Source: Rhynchonema sp. JSB1_4
Taxonomy: Eukaryota > Nematoda > Chromadorea > Monhysterida > Xyalidae
Assembly: GCA_030248065.1 (NCBI GenBank)
Contig: JASAMV010002997.1
Location: 1-64,000, forward strand
Direction: 5' to 3'
DNA length: 64,000 nt
The position numbers and the translations under genes were made by a program. Shown here piece after piece: positions 49,901 to 54,814 of this stretch (its first letter is position 1; every line of letters begins with the position of its first letter). A model generated the notes under the pieces. That model did not search any database. It was not told the DNA's origin and saw only the letters and a list, made by a program, of their open reading frames with translations.

Positions 49901-52900
49901 TCTATTTGGCGAAACATTTTCTCGCCTTCTCGAAATATTGATGCGTGGCTGCTGAAATGTCACCCGTTGTAGCCTTCGAAGTTGAACATGAAGATTTTCT
50001 CTTTCTTTCTTTTCGTTTTTGTAACTGCGCTGTTCCCAAATCCAGCTTTGACAAGAAGTAAAACCATGCTTGATGCACGGCACCAACATTTTCATCAACC
50101 GTCGCTCGCATTTATTCCAGCACAACGAGTCTGTCGGTGGCGTATCGCTGGATGGCTCCCTTGACCCAAACACCGGTCCCGGGCCCATGTCGGTGATCGG
50201 GTCACGTCTGGGCCCGGCACCGGACTGGGCCGGTCAGCCAACGGCTCAGCGCGGACCGCCGCCGGCCCGGACCTTGAATTTCACGGATGGGCTGCCCGAG
50301 TTCTTGCGACCCGGACATATGCAACACCAGACTTCGCAGGAGAATAAGATATCGGCCGATAATTTGTTGATCAGACAGGTCATTGATTGACAATGATTGG
50401 TTATTGTTGCGATATCTAATTATGTAGCAGTTTCGGTTGAAGTCCGGATAGTTTGAACGCTTATTAATTACATGGCTTGATATTTGGGATGTGGCGTTCT
50501 TGCGTTCAATCACTGGCGAATCCAGGGGACACAGGGGCCTAGGCCCCATTTGGTCAAAGTGGCCCTGAAGGAGGGCACCATTTCGGAGAAAAGAAAGAAC
50601 AAAGGGCCCTTAAATCGCAAGATTTTTACTCTAATATACCTCAAAAGTCCAAAAATCGTTCGCTTCGCGCGTCAAATACACCCATACCATTGAGATTTGG
50701 CTATCGCGCGTGCAAAAAGTGCAAAATTTTCGCAGTGCTCATATTTAGTATGATATTTGGCTTAAAATCGCCCAATTTTTAACAAGCACTGGATAAAAAC
50801 GATTTTTGAAAAACGAAACGTGCACTAGATAAAAATGACTTTTGGGACTTGCCCCCCTTGGCCGAAAGCTGGATCCGCCACGCCAGTGTTCAATTCTGGG
50901 TAAAGCAGTAGCAATCACTTCGTTTTTTTAGCTTCGCTCTCTGAATATGATTCCTTGTGTAGCTGGCAGGCACCAGTATACGCGCGGGGTCAGATCCGCA
51001 TCGTTTCACAGATCGGATTGACCCGTGCCTACCACGTGGCAGTAGTATTCTAGATCGTCATCATAGTCGGTGTTCTTCTATTTTACAGCTTGCCGAACTG
51101 CTAAACAACAACAACAACATGGGCGGTGGTCGTGGACTGTTTGGTGCACTGCAGCAACAACATCCACAAAGCGGTCCGCCACCGGCCTCCATTGGCGCGG
51201 CCCCGCATCCGGATCACTTCCCTTCGTTCAACTCGGCGCAGTTCTCCGATCAACGGGGCGCACCCCCACCCCAGCCAGCCACCGCTGCCCCGCCCCCGCA
51301 GTACGGACCTTACCATCAGGTAGATGTTTGGGATTATTGTGGTCTGTGGCCATTTAGAGAGTCGTACAGGTATAGAACCGGTTTTCGGGACATAAAATTC
51401 GCGAAACGCAACATTTCTGGAAGTGAACGAGTGCTTTCATGTGTTGGTGCAACGAATACAGAGGTATGTGCACGAGAAAGATATGTATTTTGCAGCGAAA
51501 TGTTTCACCAACACTATAGATCCGGCAATGGACCGAAGTAAACCAATGCTATCTTTTGTGCATCTGGTGCTTGAAGAAAAGTTTGAATCCGGGGACTAAA
51601 AAACTGCAAAAAAACACCGCACTGTAACGTTGTGCTGTTTTTCGACGGCTGTAGATCTGTTTGTACTGTAATGAAGAACTGTTTTTTGTGAAAATACGGT
51701 TTTTTTCAAATGTTTTGACAGTACTTAAAGAACGTAATTTCGAAAAAATGTAACAATTTTAGTGCAAAATTTGTTCAAAGTGACGAGAGTTTTCTTGAAC
51801 AGTGTTGAAGTCAATCGAAAACACTGTCTTGTTTTACTCGCATTTTGGGCCGGTTTATTTTCGTGCTCGAGTCAAGTTTTTCATTAAAATCGAAAAACTC
51901 ATCAATTTTGCACCAGAATGTTTTGGCAAGGTTGGCATAAAGTTCCCGTATTTTTGCGATAAAAACCTATAAATTACCCACGGAAAAATAAATGGAACGG
52001 TATTCGGAGCATAACGGTTTTGTTTCACCTGCCAGCATAGATCTCTTATAGCGAGGTGACCATCCATGTCCGTAAACTCCACACCCGGTCTTGTAATTAT
52101 GCTTCTTTCACTTAATCTTCTTATTTATGTATTATTGAGTGGGTGTCGACGCTATAAACTAAAAAACGATCCAAAACTGGAATCATTTGTCCACATCACA
52201 ATGACTTTGACTCCGCTCGACAATTGTGTGTCTTCAACCGCCTTTCTATGTCAGGCGACAATGCAAACAGCGCACAGCATCTACCAACCGCCGGGCGGCT
52301 ACGATCTGTCGTCAACGTCGACGCCTTCAAGTGCATCCGCGGGCTCCGGAGGTTCGACGGTGATGCATCCGGCAAACAGGGACTATGTCACACCACCGCC
52401 AATCAAGATGACTGGGGTTAGGATGGGATAGGGTCTCGGCTTGGCTATCGCGGACAGAACAACAGCCTCTTTTCAAACGTCATGTGAAACGTGCTTGTTT
52501 CGATTGAGCAATAATAAGATCTGCTCAAGGTCCTTTTTGGAGGTCAATTGACCAGAGGTGTTCGCACCGACGAGGCCTGGCACCTCGCCTGCTGTGAAAA
52601 CAGGCAGAAACGGGCAACACTCGCTGGTGTTACATTATTGGAACCGTGTTGGCGCACGGACAAGTCTTAGGATTGTTGTTGTTGTTATCATGCCCATTCA
52701 GTTCAGCAAAACCGAGCGTCATCATTTTGTATATTTTGCAGATGTACAACTCCCAACTGCCCCCGCCTTCTGCGTTCAGTCAACCTCCGCCGGGCATGTC
52801 GACTCAATCGTGGGCGCAGCAGCCCAGTTTGCCGACCTCCGATTTCGCCACATCGACCGCGAGCAGCACGGCCGGTTTCGCCACCCACAACCAGCCACCA

Positions 52901-53014
52901 CCGCCACCACCGATGATGCCGCCACAGCCATTCGGTGCACCCGGACATCATCAGTACGGCACGGGCAAACCGCCGCAGACGACGGCCAGTTGGGCGAGTA
53001 ATTGGATGAATTAG
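18117..53014 (+). CDS. mask: MASK/ANKHD1/ANKRD17 family ankyrin-repeat KH-domain protein (complete, 56 exons)
   Basis: Fifty-six exons joined by eye on GT..AG sites give 7,470 nt, 2,489 residues plus stop, with every phase agreeing; vertebrate ANKHD1 is about 2,540 residues. Order: conserved N-terminal region (about 21-120), 14 ankyrin repeats (about 187-655), Q/T/A-rich linker, 10 ankyrin repeats (about 1068-1417), basic then acidic stretch (about 1464-1535), a KH domain (about 1731-1820) with the IGRGG nucleic-acid-binding loop, then a Q/P/S-rich tail with the conserved SKAPGF motif near 1970. In flies and vertebrates MASK proteins are cytoplasmic/nuclear cofactors, notably of Yorkie/YAP in Hippo signalling. 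That role is from the family, not this sequence. The first ankyrin repeat is degenerate. Transposons occur in introns but in no exon. Exon coordinates are in the following entries. Confidence 0.95.
19241..19373 (+). ncRNA. Hairpin-rich intronic repeat, copy 1 (MASK intron 2)
   Basis: About 133 nt. A predicted chain of hairpins: GAGCA/TGCTC; GGTC-AATT-GGCC; GGTG-TTCG-CACC with a UUCG loop; CGAGG/CCTCG; and GCCCGT/GCGGGC enclosing CTGT-GAAA-ACGG. It ends 3 bases before exon 3, so its 3' end overlaps the acceptor region. Copies 2 and 3 lie in introns 38 and 55. I cannot assign an RNA class. Confidence 0.5.
19510..19565. repeat. (GTT)n microsatellite in MASK intron 3
   Basis: About 17 GTT units with one GTG interruption, starting 10 bases after the donor of exon 3. 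Confidence 0.9.
20308..28060 (+). CDS. mask: MASK exons 5-18: first ankyrin cluster
   Basis: Exons 20308-20429, 20776-20875, 21095-21204, 21700-21787, 22324-22397, 22462-22551, 22930-23082, 23153-23236, 23642-23751, 24355-24496, 24985-25086, 26097-26192, 27162-27281, 27959-28060. Fourteen repeats follow the T-P-L-M-E-A-A-x-x-G-H pattern, beginning GESLLSLACSAG. The segment upstream, where relatives have a full repeat, here reads L-A-E-P-L-L-A-V-A-A-H-A-Q-R-S-S-N-S-Q and cannot form one. Repeat 10 runs into a variant finger (KEIQQHDDIS) instead of the usual G-A-N loop. Introns mostly split repeats at phase 0 or after the G of A-A-S-A-G (phase 1). Confidence 0.92.
21812..22230. repeat. Nested small palindromic repeats (GACTAAGGGCATACTGGAAA) in MASK intron 8
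   Basis: Four alternating direct and inverted copies of 'gactaagggcatactggaaaatgg' with intervening 'tccatttccatt' tracts. A central element near 22000-22190 has ends 'tgactaagggcatact' and 'atatgcccttagtca'. A partial copy lies at 23508-23545. Non-autonomous MITE-like elements; no TSD resolved. Confidence 0.65.
25442..25811. mobile_element. CAGAGG hAT-like element in MASK intron 15
   Basis: TSD ACATGTGC at 25434-25441 and ATATGTGC at 25812-25819 (7 of 8). The termini are CAGAGGTCGCAATCGGGCT and GGCCCGATTGCGACCCCTG. Short GGCCC arms; no nested B element, so it represents the un-invaded 370-bp form. Confidence 0.8.
26571..26598. repeat. (CA)n microsatellite in MASK intron 16
   Basis: About 14 CA units directly abutting the left end of an E-type element. 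Confidence 0.9.
26600..26922. mobile_element. E2: decayed E-type element in MASK intron 16
   Basis: The ends CTCTGTAGTTCCTGG and CATGGAACTGCACTG are degenerate forms of the E terminus. The arms repeat 'gcggcggttagtgtacc'; the centre has 'aaaatgccca' phrases shared with other families. The left TSD is lost in the CA repeat. Confidence 0.65.
28423..33162 (+). CDS. mask: MASK exons 19-26: linker between ankyrin clusters
   Basis: Exons 28423-28599, 28911-29097, 29584-29750, 30118-30255, 30780-30974, 31559-31642, 32404-32584, 33056-33162. Rich in Q, A, T, S and K, presumably disordered with short helices (for example K-M-S-L-A-D-A-K-S-A-L-D, and E-I-N-Q-L-S-E-L-L-K-Q-Q-L). A basic L-K-R-K-A-S segment in exon 23 could be a nuclear signal. 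Little of this aligns to relatives, so these exons rest on splice-phase continuity and open frames; individual boundaries are less certain than in the ankyrin parts. Confidence 0.78.
30404..30506. repeat. Small foldback repeat in MASK intron 22
   Basis: The left arm 'caaatcatctcgtcaaa' and 'cgtcgaacacatg' are matched in reverse by 'catgtgttcgacg' and 'tttgatgagatgatttg'. About 100 bp in total, with a 30-bp loop. Confidence 0.7.
30998..31188. mobile_element. MITE with CCCGATTTCGGAGGTGGC termini, copy 1 (MASK intron 23)
   Basis: The ends 'accagcccgatttcgcaggtggc' and 'gccacctccggaatcgggct' are inverted. The same family, in opposite orientation, sits at 55819-56014 inside an NFU1 intron, sharing 'gaaagaggaaatcctcat', 'aatgtttcac' and the termini. 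No coding capacity. Confidence 0.65.
31902..32279. mobile_element. E3: intact E-type hAT-like MITE (MASK intron 24)
   Basis: TSD CAATGAAC at 31894-31901 and 32280-32287, perfect. The termini are CAGTGTAGTTCCTGG and CCAGGAACTACACTG, perfect inverted repeats. The arms iterate 'ggtacactatctccccc'. The centre repeats 'cctaaaatggccatttttagg'. 378 bp, no ORF. Confidence 0.9.
33462..37667 (+). CDS. mask: MASK exons 27-34: second ankyrin cluster
   Basis: Exons 33462-33572, 34071-34217, 34676-34831, 35106-35178, 35713-35840, 36345-36530, 37023-37187, 37584-37667. Ten repeats, the most conserved part of the protein: ESNHDTALTLACAGGH starts it, followed by GFTPLILAATAGH, YTPLSLAASGGYVDIV, ISPLMLAAMNGH, NTALTLACFQGR and SRDTALTIAADKGH. 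The last repeat is followed by V-V-K-W-L-V-R-H-V-Q-Q-F-P-S-D-Q-E-C, the family's capping segment. All ten repeats keep the core G-H and L-L positions or usual substitutes. Confidence 0.95.
36152..36296. mobile_element. Small TAAGGCCACTTTATAC MITE (MASK intron 31)
   Basis: The ends 'taaggccactttatac' and 'gtataaagtggccttta' are inverted. Inner arms 'acgcaacattt..aacattttct' and 'agaaaatgttgcgt' also pair. A fragment of the terminus occurs near 48520. Confidence 0.7.
37880..38735. repeat. Dispersed CTGGCTGGCAGCC repeat region (MASK intron 34)
   Basis: Two copies of 'tcttcctggctggcagcct'-like sequence (near 37947 and 38411), plus T-rich 'ttttcggggtttttcg' iterations (38510-38620), match the 9.6-10.35-kb region in reverse. 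No gene-like frame is supported within this 1.56-kb intron. Confidence 0.5.
38738..38885. repeat. tRNA-like SINE remnant, copy 1 (MASK intron 34)
   Basis: Shares about 140 bp with 61886-62030 ('gtggttgatctgctagatta', then 'atagcacagtagttaagag', then 'gatgaattcttat'). The TAGCACAGTRG phrase resembles a Pol III A box; a degenerate B-box-like stretch follows about 40 bp later. Confidence 0.5.
39226..42573 (+). CDS. mask: MASK exons 35-40: charged linker
   Basis: Exons 39226-39363, 39776-39867, 39975-40095, 40595-40742, 41876-42016, 42359-42573. Exon 35 continues the conserved K-C-R-Q-C-V-D-V-I-V-A-A-K-D segment. Of the nearby AGs before exon 35, only the one at 39224-39225 keeps phase. Exon 36 is a lysine/alanine helix (K-K-K-A-K-K-A-A-K-K), exon 37 starts acidic (NDDDDKED), exon 38 is S/E-rich. 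Exon 40 ends with a seven-alanine run from a GCT microsatellite. The hAT element at 41267 lies in the intron between exons 38 and 39. Confidence 0.85.
41267..41682. mobile_element. C: CAGTGGTGTCGTTGGG hAT-like MITE (MASK intron 38)
   Basis: TSD CTCGCAAC at 41259-41266 and 41683-41690, perfect. The termini are CAGTGGTGTCGTTGGG and CCCCAACGACACCACTG. The arms iterate 'aggataccggatacccaaaa'. The flanking 41143-41266 is an open, Q/T-rich frame that is not phase-compatible with neighbouring MASK exons. Confidence 0.9.
41746..41858 (+). ncRNA. Hairpin-rich intronic repeat, copy 2 (MASK intron 38)
   Basis: About 113 nt matching copies 1 and 3 from 'ggtcctttttggaggtc' to 'gttacattattg'. Stem changes: GGTC-GATT-GGCC keeps pairing with a U-G; CTGT-GAAA-ACAG is fully Watson-Crick where copy 1 has U-G; GCCCGT/ACGGGC is fully paired where copy 1 has a G-U. 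The 5' GAGCA/TGCTC hairpin is missing. It ends 17 bases before exon 39. Confidence 0.5.
42065..42120. repeat. 56-bp ACGCTGGTCA mini-hairpin element, copy 1 (MASK intron 39)
   Basis: The arms 'aaacgctggtcat' and 'atgaccagcgttt' flank a ~30-bp unrelated centre. Related copies are at 43623 and 57418. Confidence 0.65.
42765..43075. mobile_element. F2: second F-type element (MASK intron 40)
   Basis: Starts CAGTGTAGTGACAGGCCCATG and follows the F order: 'ggcatgattttg', 'aaaaacaccgattttcgcct', 'gtgagaggtat', 'gtaagtactcaa', 'gaggtaagta'. It lacks the D, B and A insertions of F1. The right end is not clearly defined. Confidence 0.65.
43327..45096 (+). CDS. mask: MASK exons 41-43: KH domain
   Basis: Exons 43327-43411, 43825-43935, 44939-45096. 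The KH fold starts W-R-E-V-R-R-R-A-N-K-L-T-V, passes through I-A-R-V-I-G-R-G-G-Q-N-I-N-A-I (the GxxG loop is GRGG, intact) and T-G-A-H-I-E-V-E-K-Q, then T-I-T-I-R-G-T-P-D-A-T-R-Q-A-M. The exon 42/43 junction falls at T-G-A. For exon 41, two donors 3 bases apart (ending 43408 or 43411) both keep phase; GTGGGT at 43412 looks better. The 1-kb intron 42 carries a hAT-like element at 43962-44476. Confidence 0.93.
43623..43679. repeat. ACGCTGGTCA mini-hairpin element, copy 2 (MASK intron 41)
   Basis: The arms 'ttgaccagcgtaaaa' and 'ttttacgctggtcgg' are inverted, with about 28 bp between. It lies about 145 bases before KH exon 42. Confidence 0.65.
43962..44476. mobile_element. H2: TAGGCATCGGCGTCGG hAT-like element (MASK intron 42)
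   Basis: The termini are TAGGCATCGGCGTCGG and CCGACGCCGATACCTA, with CCGACACCGACA iterations in the right arm as in H1. The flanks ATCATTGT and GACATTGT share six bases, a decayed 8-bp duplication. No transposase remnant is seen in its 515 bp. Confidence 0.75.
45445..53014 (+). CDS. mask: MASK exons 44-56: Q/P/S-rich C-terminal tail
   Basis: Exons 45445-45590, 46296-46399, 46594-46677, 47060-47245, 47497-47601, 48404-48511, 49000-49089, 49179-49246, 49590-49784, 50121-50378, 51089-51319, 52255-52416, 52742-53014. Low-complexity tail as in relatives, with islands of conservation: SPFATPNVW in exon 45, SKAPGFKRP in exon 47, and a W-x-x-N-W-M-N C-terminus at the TAG at 53012-53014. Exon 53 has E-F-L-R-P-G-H; exons 54-56 are rich in P, Q, G and S. 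Phases agree throughout, but short exons 48-51 rest on splice signals and frame only. Confidence 0.85.
45911..46132. mobile_element. Long-TIR MITE (TTGCCTGATCCGTAAAGC), diverged copy (MASK intron 44)
   Basis: The arms 'ggagaaacttttcaaacggg' + 'ttgcctgatccgtaaagc' and the reverse near 46072-46118 are inverted. The family matches the intact copy at 54557-54738. The outer ends are decayed. Confidence 0.75.
50512..50887. mobile_element. hAT-like MITE with CACTGGCGAATCC terminus (MASK intron 53)
   Basis: The ends are ACTGGCGAATCCAGGGG and CTGGATCCGCCACGCCAGT. The flanks GTTCAATC (50504-50511) and GTTCAATT (50888-50895) match at 7 of 8. This terminus closely resembles the common CAGTGGCGGATCC hAT type. 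376 bp, no ORF. Confidence 0.75.
52506..52640 (+). ncRNA. Hairpin-rich intronic repeat, copy 3 (MASK intron 55)
   Basis: About 135 nt. Keeps the GAGCA/TGCTC hairpin, has GGTC-AATT-GACC (perfect pairing where copies 1 and 2 have U-G), the UUCG hairpin and CGAGG/CCTCG. A one-base deletion in the last hairpin shifts pairing to GCCTG/CAGGC. It ends about 100 bases before exon 56. Confidence 0.5.
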
Positions 53015-54547
53015 GTGATGTTTCAATGTGTTTGTGGGGATTGTCTTGGGGTTTAGGTATTGGGGCACGTTCAAAAGATGTGTGAGTTTTGATAGTGGAT
53101 TGATTCAGGTGTCAAACATGCCCAATAGCTAATACCGTGAAATGAATGATTGAATGTTTGCGATAGGACAATTGCCACCACTTGACTTTATTTGAGGTTT
53201 ATTGTTTGTGATGTGATGTTTTCTGGAGAATATACGAACGTTTCTTCGTGTGCGAGTGGTTTGCGGGCGCTTTTCGGGCGCAAAGGAATGCAAGGAATTA
53301 TTACTATCTTTGTCGTTGCTGTTTCGGTGTTGCCAAGGTCAATGAACTATACAAGAAATTATAATCGATTGAAATGAACTATATTATGGTAGTTGCTATT
53401 GCATACGTGTTTGTGTGGGTGTTGGGTACTTACGGTGAGTTTACTGCGATTATCCTGTACCCGATATCTGCCGTATTTTTTTTCGTTTGGAACCGAATTT
53501 GATAAAATAGGACGTGTTTTGTTGTTGCTGTCGGTCATTGTGTTTGGGCATTAGCGCGCATGAATTGAGTTGATCGTATCGTCTCTCGGGATTTCATCCG
53601 AAATTCATTGCCGTATAATACCGAATTTCATTCAAAGACAAACAAAAATTGTGAGAATATTGTGTTCTCTTGCTGAAATATTTTTCTAATTGTGAGAATT
53701 TCAGTGTCCATCTCGCCACGTGTTACTATTTTTATTGTTGCACACAAAGACACATTGAGAGTGAATGATATGATACAAAATTCACAGGAATGTTACCTAT
53801 TTTTGTCCTGTATTTTTTCAATGCGTTGTAGTTTCTTGTGTTTTTTGTATCATTGGTACATTATTACCACCACATTGTGTACTTTTGTGCGTTTTCTGTT
53901 CGTTTTGTTCATTTGGTGTTTCTCTGATCATTGCGCATTACAATTATGATGTTCCTATTTCTACTGTGTTCCCATTTGAAACTGTTAGAAGCCACAATTA
54001 TATTACACATAACTATATTTGATTATTACTAAGATTGCACCGTGCGTATATTCAGTTGTGTTATATTGATGTTCGTAGAGTTACACTGCTGGCAAAATGA
54101 TATGAAATAATATGTTCAGCGAAGGCAGATTCAAATTTATGTGTTGTTGATTGATAAAAAAATAATGCGTTAATAGTTGGTGTTTCGCACGTTACTGTCT
54201 TGATGACTGCAAAAAGCGTTTCACAAAAGCGCCTCTTCCAACATGAGGTTTGGTATTTTTCCCCTAGTGCTCCCTTTTATACACTATGTCCACGCCACGA
54301 TGTGAATATTTTTATGTCCATCAACATCAAGTGAAACATCACAAAATGCATTGTATGCGTGCGATTGCTGGCCCATCGCTGTGCAATGCGGGAAGATTGT
54401 TGAGACTGGGAGGTTGGTTTGGTGCTTAGCGCAGGATATTTTTTCTGTTCTGGCATTTGTTTTCGTGTGTGTTTTCTCGCACTTGGCTGCCGTCGCACTG
54501 TCCGGTCATGCGGCAATTTTAAAATAAATTCGTAAACAACGCATGCA
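53015..54547. other. MASK 3' UTR and intergenic region before NFU1
   Basis: AT-rich, without a supported exon. It should hold the MASK 3' UTR and the NFU1 promoter and first exon. A tiny possible NFU1 first exon (ATGAGGTTTG before GTATTT, about 54243-54252) would keep phase, but is too short to trust. Confidence 0.4.
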
Positions 54548-54556
54548 CATATACTG

Positions 54557-54738
54557 TATACTCTGACAATTCTTTTGGGAGAAACTTTTCAACCGCGCGT
54601 TGCCTGATCCGTAAAGCGCATTATGCGTGCACTGGCTGCGGCAGTCACGTGACCGCTATAGCCAGTGAACGCATCATGCGCTTTACGGATCAGGCAACAC
54701 GTTTGAAAAGTTTCTCCCAAAAGAATTGTCAGAGTATA
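54557..54738. mobile_element. Mutator-like MITE with 9-bp TSD upstream of NFU1 exon
   Basis: TSD CATATACTG at 54548-54556 and 54739-54747, perfect, 9 bp. The termini TATACTCTGACAATTCTTTT are inverted at the right end, with arms of about 80 bp each that continue through 'gggagaaacttttcaa' and 'gttgcctgatccgtaaagcg'. Long TIRs plus a 9-bp duplication point to a MULE-derived MITE. Confidence 0.85.
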
Positions 54739-54814
54739 CATATACTGGAGTTTGTCTTTGCTCTGCCAACAACATTTTTAATAACATGGGTTAATTATCG
54801 GTTATTCAATGCAG

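Noticed and set aside
49962..50390. Frames opposite MASK exons 52-54
   Set aside because: Shadows of GC-rich exons; the + strand reading is supported by splice phases.
19241..52640. The intronic repeat as a C/D or H/ACA snoRNA, hammerhead ribozyme or tRNA
   Set aside because: No RUGAUGA/CUGA pair, no conserved H and ACA boxes at correct positions (ACA is ACG in copy 1), no CUGANGA core, and no tRNA cloverleaf.
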